From: Mycobacterium vicinigordonae
GTDB taxonomy: Bacteria > Actinomycetota > Actinomycetes > Mycobacteriales > Mycobacteriaceae
Direction: 5' to 3'
Assembly: GCF_013466425.1 (NCBI RefSeq)
Contig: NZ_CP059165.1
Coordinates: 4,898,001 to 4,962,000, forward strand
DNA: 64,000 bases
In this document: positions 26,540 through 35,129 of the stretch, piece after piece
Layout: each line of letters starts with the position of its first letter
How positions within the stretch are numbered: the first letter of the stretch is position 1
Position numbers and translations under genes: made by a program
The notes under the pieces: model-generated
Database searches by the model: none
Seen by the model: the letters and a program-made list of their open reading frames with translations, nothing else
Told to the model about the DNA's origin: nothing

Positions 26540-26606
26540 CAGCCGACCAAATCGGGCCCGGTGACGCCGGTTTGAACCCATCCGGCCTCGGCAGCGTGAC
26601 AAAGCC

Positions 26607-27680
26607 ATGACTACACACCCTGGCGGAGACCCGTCACACTCTGGCGGAGATCCGTCCGTGGCCGCGGTCTCCGTGAAATTTCCGCGACACCGCTACAGCC
26701 AAGAGGAGGCCGTTGCCGCACTCACCCAATTCGCCGGCCCGCAGTTTCGTCGGTTCGCTGCAAGCACCGGCGTCCGATCTCGGCACACCGCGCTGGCGCT
26801 GGAACGCTATTCGCAATTGTCTGGGTTCACCGAGGCCAACGACGCGTTCGTCGAGGTCGCTCTCGATCTGGCCGAGCAGGCGCTGCTGGAGGCGTTGGAA
26901 AAGTGCGGACTCGATCCGTCGGATGTTGATGTCGTGTTCTCCACCACGGTGACCGGTCTGGCAGTGCCGACTCTCGAGGCGCGCCTGGCCGGCCGGGTGG
27001 GGTTGCGTCAGGACGTCAAACGGGTCCCGCTATTCGGCTTGGGGTGTGTCGCGGGCGCGGCTGGGATCGCGCGGATGCACGACTACCTGTGTGCTTTTCC
27101 CAACCAGGTCGGGGTCTTGCTGGCTGTCGAGTTATGTTCGCTGACCATTCAGCGCGAAGATAGCTCGGTGGCCAATCTGGTGGCATCCAGCCTGTTCGGG
27201 GACGGCGCGGCTGCCGTCATCGGCATCGGCGCGGCGCGGGCGGCGTCGGGACCGAAAGTGCTGGCCACCCGCAGTCGGCTCTACCCCGACACCGAGGACG
27301 TGATGGGCTGGAACATCGGTAGCGATGGCTTCCGGATCGTCCTGTCGGCCGATGTCGCCACCGTGGCCGAGAAGTACCTCGGGGAAGATGTCCGCAATTT
27401 CCTGGCGGATCACCGATTGACGCCCGACGACGTGTCCACCTGGGTGTGCCACCCGGGTGGGCCGCGGGTGATCGAGGCTGTCGAAAGCACGCTCGGGCTG
27501 TCCCCCCACGCGCTGGACTGCACCCGGAAGTCCCTGCACGACAACGGTAATCTGTCTTCCGTTTCGGTATTGGACGTGCTCGCGGCCAATATCGTCGCAC
27601 CCCCACCGCCCGGTTCGATCGGCCTGATGGTCGCGATGGGTCCGGCGTTCTGCTCGGAGTTGGTGCTTTTAGAGTGGTGA
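26607..27680 (+). CDS. Type III polyketide synthase (chalcone/alkylresorcinol synthase-like)
   Basis: This 357-residue condensing enzyme has the full catalytic triad: Cys147 in LFGLGCVAGAAG, His282 in WVCHPGGPRV, and Asn315 in HDNGNLSSVS. It would extend a fatty acyl-CoA starter with malonyl-CoA units. The N-terminus repeats GGDPS, and a GTG at 26658 behind GGAG is an alternative start that removes this stretch. It is followed at once by an ICMT-type methyltransferase and a FAD monooxygenase, the same order as srsABC of Streptomyces griseus, so the product is probably an alkylresorcinol/quinone-type lipid. Confidence 0.92.
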   Translation: MTTHPGGDPSHSGGDPSVAAVSVKFPRHRYSQEEAVAALTQFAGPQFRRFAASTGVRSRHTALALERYSQLSGFTEANDAFVEVALDLAEQALLEALEKCGLDPSDVDVVFSTTVTGLAVPTLEARLAGRVGLRQDVKRVPLFGLGCVAGAAGIARMHDYLCAFPNQVGVLLAVELCSLTIQREDSSVANLVASSLFGDGAAAVIGIGAARAASGPKVLATRSRLYPDTEDVMGWNIGSDGFRIVLSADVATVAEKYLGEDVRNFLADHRLTPDDVSTWVCHPGGPRVIEAVESTLGLSPHALDCTRKSLHDNGNLSSVSVLDVLAANIVAPPPPGSIGLMVAMGPAFCSELVLLEW

Positions 27681-27684
27681 CACG

Positions 27685-28188
27685 ATGTATTACTACCTGC
27701 TGATCTTGGCGGTCGCGCTAGAGCGACTGGCCGAACTGGTGGTGTCCAAGCGCAACGCCACATGGTCTTTCGCACAGGGCGCCAAGGAGTTTGGCCAGCG
27801 CCACTATCTGGTGATGGTGGCCCTGCACACCGCCCTGCTAGTCGGCTGCCTGGTCGAGCCGTGGGCGTTGCACCGGCCTTTCATCGGGTGGCTCGGCTGG
27901 CCGATGGCGGTCGTTGTGGCGCTGTGTCAGGGTCTGCGCTGGTGGTGCATCAATTCGTTGGGCAAGCGGTGGAACACCCGCGTCATCGTGCTGCCGCACG
28001 CGCAATTGGTCAAACGTGGCCCCTACCGGTTCATGCACCACCCGAACTATGTTGCGGTGGTCGTCGAAGGCGTCGCCCTGCCACTGGTGCACACGGCGTG
28101 GATCACTGCGCTGGTGTTCACCGTGGCTAATGCCGCCCTGCTGACAGTGCGGCTGCGGGTGGAGAACTCGGTGCTGGGCTACTCGTGA
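27685..28188 (+). CDS. Isoprenylcysteine carboxyl methyltransferase-family protein (SrsB-like)
   Basis: This 167-residue membrane methyltransferase has four hydrophobic helices and the ICMT-family C-terminal motif RGPYRFMHHPNYVAVVVEG, which binds S-adenosylmethionine. It starts four bases after the PKS stop and overlaps the next gene by GTGA. By analogy with SrsB it would O-methylate or C-methylate a polyketide phenol rather than a prenylated protein. That assignment rests on the gene context. Confidence 0.87.
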   Translation: MYYYLLILAVALERLAELVVSKRNATWSFAQGAKEFGQRHYLVMVALHTALLVGCLVEPWALHRPFIGWLGWPMAVVVALCQGLRWWCINSLGKRWNTRVIVLPHAQLVKRGPYRFMHHPNYVAVVVEGVALPLVHTAWITALVFTVANAALLTVRLRVENSVLGYS

Positions 28189-29210
28189 CGCACCACGACA
28201 CCTTCGACACCGACCTGCTGGTGGTCGGTGGCGGGCCCGGCGGCCTGGCGACCGCGTTACACGCACGTGCCCAAGGGCTTTCAGTAATTGTGGCCGAGCC
28301 CCGACAGGATCCGATCGACAAGGCCTGCGGTGAGGGCCTGATGCCGGGCGGGCTGGCCGAACTCAACACACTGGGCGTCGACCCCGCGGGCAGGCCTTTT
28401 CGGGGCATCGCCTACATCAGCGAGCACCACCGCGCCGAGGCGTTGTTTCGCACCGGGCCGGGACGCGGGGTACGGCGCACCACCCTGCACGCGACACTGT
28501 CAGCCCGCGCCAAAGAGCTAGGCGCCGAGTGGATCCGGGCCAAGGTGAGCACTGTCGAACAGGACACGCACGGAGTGCGCGCGGCTGGGGTGCGGGCGCG
28601 GTGGTTGGTGGGAGCCGACGGTCTGCATTCCACGGTGCGGCGGGCCGCCGGAATCAAGGCCACCGCGGGTAATCCTCGGCGCCACGGCCTGCGCTGGCAT
28701 TACCGGATACCGGCGTGGTCGGAGTTTGTTGAGGTGCACTGGTCGCGGTGGGGTGAGGCGTACGTGACGCCCGTGGAACCCGATCTGGTCGGGGTGGCCA
28801 TCCTGTCTGCGCACCGGCCCGAATTCGATTGGTTCCCAACGCTCTCACGCCACCTTCGCGGTGCCGAGCGCGGACCGGCTCGCGGTTGCGGTCCGTTGCG
28901 GCAAGTGGTGTCGCGCAGGGTCGCCGGTCGGGTGCTGCTGGTCGGCGACGCCGCCGGCTACGAAGACGCGCTGACCGGCGAGGGTGTCAGCCTGGCCGTC
29001 AAGCAGGCCGGGGCGGCGGTGCTCGCTATCGCCGACGACAACCCGCAGTCCTACGAGCGCGCGTGGCACCGCGTCACCCGCGACTACCGGCTGCTCACCC
29101 GCGGCCTGGTGTTGGCCAGCACACCGCGACCGGCCCGCCGCGCGCTGGTGCCCGCGTGCGCGCTGCTGCCCGCGCTGTTCGGTTGGACCGTCAACGTTTT
29201 GGCTTCGTAA
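28185..29210 (+). CDS. FAD-dependent monooxygenase (SrsC-like)
   Basis: This 341-residue flavoprotein has an N-terminal dinucleotide-binding motif (LLVVGGGPGGLATAL), a PHBH-type middle region (LVGADGLHSTVRRAAG), and the second FAD motif RVLLVGDAAGYEDALTGEG. It belongs to the geranylgeranyl reductase/aromatic hydroxylase-like group. The GTG at 28185 overlaps the ICMT stop. In the cluster it could hydroxylate the methylated resorcinol so that it oxidises to a quinone. It converges with echA six bases away. Confidence 0.88.
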   Translation: MTHHDTFDTDLLVVGGGPGGLATALHARAQGLSVIVAEPRQDPIDKACGEGLMPGGLAELNTLGVDPAGRPFRGIAYISEHHRAEALFRTGPGRGVRRTTLHATLSARAKELGAEWIRAKVSTVEQDTHGVRAAGVRARWLVGADGLHSTVRRAAGIKATAGNPRRHGLRWHYRIPAWSEFVEVHWSRWGEAYVTPVEPDLVGVAILSAHRPEFDWFPTLSRHLRGAERGPARGCGPLRQVVSRRVAGRVLLVGDAAGYEDALTGEGVSLAVKQAGAAVLAIADDNPQSYERAWHRVTRDYRLLTRGLVLASTPRPARRALVPACALLPALFGWTVNVLAS

Positions 29211-29216
29211 CGCGTT

Positions 29217-30017
29217 TCAGCGGGCCTTCCAGACCGGCTCACGTTTCTCGGCGAATGCCAGCGGGCCCTCCCGGGCGTCCTCGGTGCGGATCAGCGTCTT
29301 CATCTCCCGCACCGTGCGGTCCCAGCCCGGCTCGTCACCGGTGACGACGCCATCGTCCACGCCGTAGGCGATGCGCTTGCTGGCCTGCACCGACAGCGGA
29401 GCGTTGCAGGTCACCCGGTCGGCCAGCTCCAGTGCGGCATCCAGCACCGGGCCCTTGACCACCTCGTTGATCAGTCCCCAGCGGTGCGCGTCAGCCGCCG
29501 ATAGCGGTTCACCGGTCATCAACAGTTGCATCGCCACCTTGCGCGGCAACTGCTCCATGATCCGGAACACACCACCGGCCGCGGCAATCAAACCGCGCTT
29601 GACCTCCGGCAGCCCGAACTGGGCGCGTTCATCGGCGACCACCAGGTCGCTGGCCAACGCCAGTTCGGTACCACCGCCCAGCGCGGTGCCGTTGACCGCG
29701 GCGATGGTGGGCTTGTCGATGAAGTGGTGCACGTACCCGGCGAAGCCGTACTCAGGATGATCCGGGTGATACAGGTTCTCCCTACGGGCGATGGCCTTGA
29801 GATCCGCACCGGCGCAGAACGACTTGTCGCCTGCGCCGGTGATCACCACCGCCCGTACCTCGGGATCGTGCTGCGCCTCCTCGAGCGCATCGCCGACGGC
29901 AATGCTGACCGCACCGTTGATCGCGTTACGCGCCTCGGGCCGGTTGATCGTGATGATCATCACATTGCCGCGGCGCTCGGTCAGCGCACCCGGAGCGGTG
30001 CCGGAGAGCTGCGTCAC
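29217..30017 (-). CDS. Enoyl-CoA hydratase (EchA-type crotonase)
   Basis: This 266-residue crotonase shows ITGAGDKSFCAGADLKAI and AAVNGTALGGGTELALASD for the oxyanion hole, and FGLPEVKRGLIAAAGG at the active site. The first catalytic glutamate is present in LPEVKRG; the second position is alanine, as in several mycobacterial EchA proteins. It overlaps the thiolase stop by ATGA (30014-30017), so hydration and thiolysis steps are co-translated. It is the last gene of the minus-strand group that starts upstream. Confidence 0.9.
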   Translation of the reverse strand: MTQLSGTAPGALTERRGNVMIITINRPEARNAINGAVSIAVGDALEEAQHDPEVRAVVITGAGDKSFCAGADLKAIARRENLYHPDHPEYGFAGYVHHFIDKPTIAAVNGTALGGGTELALASDLVVADERAQFGLPEVKRGLIAAAGGVFRIMEQLPRKVAMQLLMTGEPLSAADAHRWGLINEVVKGPVLDAALELADRVTCNAPLSVQASKRIAYGVDDGVVTGDEPGWDRTVREMKTLIRTEDAREGPLAFAEKREPVWKAR

Positions 30018-31162
30018 AGAAGCTCGAGGATCGTCGCGTTGGCCTGCCCACCACCTTCACACATCGTCTGCAGACCGTAGCGAATTCCGTTGTCCCGCAT
30101 GTGATATAGCAGCGTAGTCATGATCCGGGCGCCGGAGCCGCCGAGCGGGTGACCCAGCGCGATCGCGCCGCCGTTGGGGTTGAGCTTGTTCTTGTCGGCA
30201 CCGATGTCCTTGAGCCAAGCCAGCGGAACCGGCGCGAAAGCCTCGTTCACCTCGTAGGCGCCGATGTCGCCGATGGACAACCCGGAGCGCTTGAGCGCTT
30301 TCTGGGTGGCCGGGATGGGAGCGGTCAGCATGATCACCGGGTCGGCGCCGGCCAGAGTTGCGGTGTGCACCCTGGCGATTGGCTTCATACCCAGCTCCTT
30401 GGCCTTCTCAGCGGACATGAATAGCAGGGCCGCCGAGCCGTCGGAAATCTGCGAGGAGTTACCGGCGTGGATCACGCCGTCCTCCTTGAAAGCCGGCTTC
30501 AGCGAAGCCATTTTCTCCATCGGGGTGCCGCGGCGAATGCCCTCGTCCTTGAGAACGACGTTGCCGTCTTGATCCTTGATGCCCACGATCTGGTCATCGA
30601 AAGCACCGGAATCTTGTGCGGCAGCAGCCTTTTCGTGCGAGTCCAGGGAGAATTGGTCGAGGTCGGTGCGAGAGAAGCCCCACTGCTCGGCAATCATCTC
30701 GGCTCCGATGCCCTGGTTGGGGATCTGGCCCTTGTAGCGGGAGAGGAAACCTTCCGGGAAGGGCCGTCCGCCGTTGGCTAGTGACGCGCCCATCGGCGTA
30801 CGCGACATCGACTCGACTCCACCGGCAACGACGACGTCATAGTGACCGGCCACCACGCCGGCCGCGGCGAAATGCACCGACTGCTGGCTCGATCCACACT
30901 GACGGTCAACGGTCACGCCGGGCACCGTCTCAGGCCAGCCCGCAGTCAGCAGCGCAGTGCGGCCGATGTCGAGGGCCTGCTCGCCGGCTTGCATCACACA
31001 GCCCCAGATGACGTCTTCGACCAGCTCGGGGTCGAGGCCGGCTCTGTTGACCAAACCATTGAGGACCTGCGCGGACAGCTCGGCCGGGTGGACACCCGAC
31101 AACCCCCCGTTGCGCTTGCCGATCGGGGAACGAACTGCCTCGACGATGACTGCTTCAGCCAT
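30014..31162 (-). CDS. Acetyl-CoA acyltransferase (thiolase, FadA-type)
   Basis: This 382-residue thiolase has Cys89 in DRQCGSSQQS as the nucleophile, NEAFAPVPLAW with the conserved histidine region GHPLGGSGAR, and the C-terminal CEGGGQANA containing the second cysteine. It would cleave 3-ketoacyl-CoA in beta-oxidation. GGAGACAT precedes the ATG at 31162. A 187-base gap, with no gene visible, separates it from the aldehyde dehydrogenase gene upstream, and the palindrome ACACGTGT (31176-31183) lies in its promoter region. Confidence 0.93.
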   Translation of the reverse strand: MAEAVIVEAVRSPIGKRNGGLSGVHPAELSAQVLNGLVNRAGLDPELVEDVIWGCVMQAGEQALDIGRTALLTAGWPETVPGVTVDRQCGSSQQSVHFAAAGVVAGHYDVVVAGGVESMSRTPMGASLANGGRPFPEGFLSRYKGQIPNQGIGAEMIAEQWGFSRTDLDQFSLDSHEKAAAAQDSGAFDDQIVGIKDQDGNVVLKDEGIRRGTPMEKMASLKPAFKEDGVIHAGNSSQISDGSAALLFMSAEKAKELGMKPIARVHTATLAGADPVIMLTAPIPATQKALKRSGLSIGDIGAYEVNEAFAPVPLAWLKDIGADKNKLNPNGGAIALGHPLGGSGARIMTTLLYHMRDNGIRYGLQTMCEGGGQANATILELL

Positions 31163-31349
31163 GGATATGTCTCCTTTGACACGTGTGATTTCCCCCCGAT
31201 TGTCGTCTAACCGCTACGACGGCACAGTGCCGGGGTGCCCAGCCGCAGCTTGCGTCGCGGTCTCGGCGTCTATGAGATGCCTGGGATCGAGCGTGCCCCA
31301 ACCGAAAGACACCCGTACCCCAAGGCACAGGTGGCCGTCGGGCAGCGAA

Positions 31350-32834
31350 TCAGACGGCGGGGTATCCCACCGACTTGATCTCGGTGTACTGGTCGAAGCC
31401 AGCGACACCGTTCTGCCGGCCGACGCCGCTCTCCTTGTAGCCGCCGAACGGAGTGTCGGCGCCATAGGGGGCGCCGCCGTTGACGCCGATGAAGCCGGCC
31501 TTGATTCGGCGGGCCACCGCCAGCGAATGCTCCAGTGAGCCTGACATGACGTTGCCGGCCAGGCCGTACACGCTGTCGTTGGCGATCCGGATCGCGTCTT
31601 CCTCGTCATCGAACGGGATGACCGATAGCACCGGCCCGAAGATCTCTTCCTGGGCGATGGTCATCTTGTTGTCGACATCGGTAAACAGCGTTGGGCGGAT
31701 GAAGTATCCCTTGTCGAAGCCGGTCTCGGCACCGGGTCCGCCGACCAGCGCGGTGGCACCCTCCTCGACGCCCTTCTTGATGTATTCCGTCACCCGGTCG
31801 AACTGGCGCTTGGAAATCACTGGGCCGCAAAGGGTTCCAGGATCCTGCGGGTCGCCGCAGGTGACGTTCTCGTAGATGCTCTTCAGGATCGCCACGCCTT
31901 CCTCGTATCGCGATCGCGGCAGCAGCATTCGGGTGGGATTGGCGCAGCCCTGTCCGGCGTGCATGCAGGGGGCGATGCCGATCGCGCAGGCCAGCCCGAA
32001 GTCGGCGTCCTCCAGGACGATGGTGGCCGACTTGCCGCCCAGCTCGAGGAACAGCCGCTTCATGGTGGCCGCGCCCTTCTCCATGATCCGCTTACCCACC
32101 ACCGTCGACCCGGTGAACGAGATCAGGTCGACCTTGGGCGAGAGCGTAAGTTCCTCGCCCACAAAGTGATCCGATGCGGTGACGACATTGACCACGCCGG
32201 CCGGAATATCGGTCTTCTCGGCGATCAGCCGACCCAGCCGGGTCGCGTTGAACGGGGTGTTGGGCGCCGGTTTGAGGACGACGGTGTTGCCGCTCCCCAG
32301 TGCCTGGCCGAGTTTGTTGATGGTCACTTCGAACGGAAAGTTCCACGGCACGATGGCGCCGACCACACCTACCGGCTCCCGCCAGACTTTGATCGTGGTG
32401 TTCGCTCCGGTCAAACTGATCACCCGGTCGCCGAGGTCGGTCTCCCAGGCGTATTCATCGATCAGCCGGGCCGGGTATTTGAGTCCGTCGGCCAGCGGTG
32501 CGTCCAGCTGCGGACCGAAGGTGATGGCGCGCGGCGAGCCGACTTCGAGAATGAGCTCCTCGCGCAGCTCTTCCTTCTCCTCTTCGATCGCGTCGTGCAG
32601 CTGCAGCAGGCAGCGCTTACGCAGCTCCTTGTTGGTCGACCAGTCGGTCTCGTCGAAGGCCCGCCGGGCGGCGTCGATGGCCCGGTGCATGTCCTCCTTG
32701 GACGCATCGGCGACCTCACCGAGGGACTCCTCGGTGGCCGGGTTGATGTTGGTGAAGGTACCGGCCTGACCGTCGACGAGCTTGCCGTCGATCATCATCT
32801 TCGGCTCGAAACGGACCTTTACAGTTTCAGACAT
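31350..32834 (-). CDS. NAD(P)-dependent aldehyde dehydrogenase
   Basis: This 494-residue enzyme oxidises an aldehyde to an acid. Seen: VPWNFPFEVTINKLGQALG and LKPAPNTP for cofactor binding, ISFTGSTVVGKRI, LELGGKSATIV with Glu264, and GQGCANPTR with catalytic Cys297. The ATG at 32834 has an AAGAGAG site upstream; a GTG nine bases earlier is possible. It follows the P450 gene by 92 bases, which suggests oxidation of an alcohol or aldehyde made by the P450/SDR pair. Confidence 0.92.
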   Translation of the reverse strand: MSETVKVRFEPKMMIDGKLVDGQAGTFTNINPATEESLGEVADASKEDMHRAIDAARRAFDETDWSTNKELRKRCLLQLHDAIEEEKEELREELILEVGSPRAITFGPQLDAPLADGLKYPARLIDEYAWETDLGDRVISLTGANTTIKVWREPVGVVGAIVPWNFPFEVTINKLGQALGSGNTVVLKPAPNTPFNATRLGRLIAEKTDIPAGVVNVVTASDHFVGEELTLSPKVDLISFTGSTVVGKRIMEKGAATMKRLFLELGGKSATIVLEDADFGLACAIGIAPCMHAGQGCANPTRMLLPRSRYEEGVAILKSIYENVTCGDPQDPGTLCGPVISKRQFDRVTEYIKKGVEEGATALVGGPGAETGFDKGYFIRPTLFTDVDNKMTIAQEEIFGPVLSVIPFDDEEDAIRIANDSVYGLAGNVMSGSLEHSLAVARRIKAGFIGVNGGAPYGADTPFGGYKESGVGRQNGVAGFDQYTEIKSVGYPAV

Positions 32835-32926
32835 ACCTGTCACTCTCTTCTGACTCGTACAAGGGGCTATGGAGAGCCTTACTGGAAACTAGCCGATTGG
32901 CAAGCCTGGCGCCGTTGCGGGGTGCG

Positions 32927-34144
32927 CTACTGGGGGTCAAACAACACCGGAACCGAGGTCGGCGACCGGAAAACCTGCCCCCTGATGTGTGGGTCGTCGC
33001 CGTCGGGGTCCAACCGCAGGTTCGGCAGCCGGTCCAGCAGCAGATTGATCGCGGTCCGCATCTCCAACCGGGCCAGGTGCATACCCAGGCAAACGTGCAC
33101 GCCGTGCCCCCAGCCCAGGTGCGCCCTGGCCTGCCGGTGGATATCGAACCTGTCCGGATCGGGATAGCGATCCTCTTGGCGGTTGGCGGCGCCCAGCATC
33201 GGCATCACCGTGGCGCCGGCGGGAATCGCCACTCCGCCGAGTTCGGTGTCCCGGGTGGCCACCCGGGTAATGGTCAGCAATGGCGATTCCCAGCGCACGC
33301 CCTCTTCGATGGCCTGCGGCAGCAACGACCGATCCGCGCGGATCGCTGCCAACTGCTCCGGATCGGAGAGCAACGCCAGCAATAGGCTGCCCAGGGAGCG
33401 GTATGTCGTCTCCACTCCGGCGGGCAACAGCAGCCGCAGGAACGAAAAGATCTCCTCGTCGGCGAGCTTCTCGCCGTCGATCTCCGCCGCACCCAGGGCG
33501 CTGATCAGATCGTCTTTCGGCTCGGCGCGGCGCGCCTCGAGGATGGGCGCGAAGTATTCACACAGCGCCGCCGCGGCAGCAAGGCCGCGCTCCGGATTCA
33601 TCAGCCAGCTCAGCAGGGAAATCGACCAGCGCTGGAACTGCGGATAATCCTGCTCCGGCAGGCCCAGCAAACCGGCGATGATCTGGCTCGGATAGTCGAA
33701 GGTGAACTCTTTCACCAGATCGGCCCTTCCGTTGGGCGCGAACTTGTCGATCAGGCTGTTCGCCACCCGGGCGACCAACTCGTCCTGCCAGCGCGCCAAC
33801 GACTTCTGCGAGAACGCCTTCGACACCAGCGACCGCAGCCGGCCGTGTATCGGCTCGTCCATCCCCAACATGACGCCTTCACCCAGGACAGGCCCGAACG
33901 CCGCAATGACGGCCGCCGAGGAGAATGTCTCGTGGTCGCGCAGCATCTGCTGGATGTCCTCGTGTCGGTAGACGATGAACATCGGCAGCGATTCCTCGTG
34001 CGGCAGCGCCCCCGAGGTTTCCAAGCGTTGCACCGGTTCCTCGCGGCGCAATCGCGCCAACTCGGTGTAGGGGTCGCGGACGTCGCCGGAGATCGCGTCG
34101 TCGAAGGCGCCAAAATCTTCCAGATCGTCGAAAAGCTGTTCCAC
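32927..34144 (-). CDS. Cytochrome P450 monooxygenase
   Basis: This 405-residue P450 has the heme loop GWGHGVHVCLGMHLA with Cys352, the K-helix EEGVRW, and I-helix AGVETTYR (242-249), where the usual aspartate of AGxDT is glutamate. It lies ten bases after an SDR gene and before an aldehyde dehydrogenase gene, in one orientation with the AveC-like and binding-protein genes. No ferredoxin gene is next to it. It could hydroxylate a terpenoid or fatty substrate; the substrate is not deducible. Confidence 0.92.
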   Translation of the reverse strand: MEQLFDDLEDFGAFDDAISGDVRDPYTELARLRREEPVQRLETSGALPHEESLPMFIVYRHEDIQQMLRDHETFSSAAVIAAFGPVLGEGVMLGMDEPIHGRLRSLVSKAFSQKSLARWQDELVARVANSLIDKFAPNGRADLVKEFTFDYPSQIIAGLLGLPEQDYPQFQRWSISLLSWLMNPERGLAAAAALCEYFAPILEARRAEPKDDLISALGAAEIDGEKLADEEIFSFLRLLLPAGVETTYRSLGSLLLALLSDPEQLAAIRADRSLLPQAIEEGVRWESPLLTITRVATRDTELGGVAIPAGATVMPMLGAANRQEDRYPDPDRFDIHRQARAHLGWGHGVHVCLGMHLARLEMRTAINLLLDRLPNLRLDPDGDDPHIRGQVFRSPTSVPVLFDPQ

Positions 34145-34154
34145 TGCTGCTCCT

Positions 34155-35129
34155 CTAATGCTTCCTCGATGTCAGCGCGGCCAACCGCTGCAACACGGGC
34201 TGGGGGATGACGCGTGCGGCTAACACCATCGCTTTCTGGGCCGTTGTCAGCGGCCAGGCTCCGTCCCGCATCGCCCCTTGCCGGGGTATGCCCAGCACGA
34301 CCCGAGACACCTGGTGCATCCCCGGAGAAGGCAGGACCCTGTTGGCCGCCAGCAGCATTGAGGCGTCTACACCCACGCCGCGACGCCGAAACGGCTTGGT
34401 GTCGGCGAGGGCCTTGACTAGGCCGTCGGCGAATCTCTCGGGCGGCCTGGCGAATCGGACCGCGAACCGCCCGCGGGTGTTCATGGTGGTGTGCAACCGC
34501 GCGTAGGCACCAGTGAAGTCGCGCGCGTCGATAGTGCCAGCGTCGGTGATGATCTCGGTGTCGTAGGTGCCGGCGACCAGGACGGTGACGCCGAGGCCGA
34601 ACGGTGCGATTTCCACGGCCATCGCCTCACCCCAACGTTCCAGGGCGCCCTTGGCTGCCGAGTAGGGCGCGGTGCCCGGCTGTCCGCGGACACCGGCGGC
34701 ACTGGACACCAGCACGATGCGCCCCTGCCCCGCCGCTCGCATTGCCGGCAACAGCGCTTGGGTGAGTGCTACCGGACCCAGGACGCTGGTAGTAAACATT
34801 TTCTGCCACAACGCCATATCGCTCTCCTCCACCACCCCGGCAGCGGAGATCCCGGCGTTGTGGACCAGGGCGTAGGGTGCGTCCACGGCCTCTCCGATGG
34901 TTTTGGCCGCCGCGGCGATCGACGCGGGATCGGCGAGATCGAGCTGGACACCGATCATCCTGCCGTCGTCCTCGGCGGCCCCGGTCGCCTGTCGCAGCAG
35001 CGGCAGTCCGCGCTCGGGTGTTCGCATGGCGGCTATGACCCGCCATCCCTCCCGATACAGTCGCACGGCTGAGGCGAAACCCAGCCCGCGCGACGCACCG
35101 GTGATGACGACGGTGCGGGGCTCAGCCAT
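34155..35129 (-). CDS. Short-chain dehydrogenase/reductase
   Basis: This 324-residue classical SDR has TGASRGLG for cofactor binding, NAG in LVHNAGISAAG, and the catalytic Ser-Tyr-Lys set in SSAAGVRGQPGTAPYSAAK. The ATG at 35129 overlaps the AveC-like stop by eight bases. A C-terminal extension of about 60 residues beyond the usual fold ends in LQRLAALTSRKH. It probably oxidises an alcohol made by the neighbouring P450. Confidence 0.9.
   Translation of the reverse strand: MAEPRTVVITGASRGLGFASAVRLYREGWRVIAAMRTPERGLPLLRQATGAAEDDGRMIGVQLDLADPASIAAAAKTIGEAVDAPYALVHNAGISAAGVVEESDMALWQKMFTTSVLGPVALTQALLPAMRAAGQGRIVLVSSAAGVRGQPGTAPYSAAKGALERWGEAMAVEIAPFGLGVTVLVAGTYDTEIITDAGTIDARDFTGAYARLHTTMNTRGRFAVRFARPPERFADGLVKALADTKPFRRRGVGVDASMLLAANRVLPSPGMHQVSRVVLGIPRQGAMRDGAWPLTTAQKAMVLAARVIPQPVLQRLAALTSRKH

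Noticed and set aside
31176..31183. ACACGTGT palindrome before the thiolase gene as a regulator site
   Set aside because: Only eight bases long and common by chance in GC-rich DNA; no second copy was found at a related gene.
31959..33167. Plus-strand frame of 402 codons
   Set aside because: It is antisense to the aldehyde dehydrogenase and P450 genes and shows no recognisable domain.
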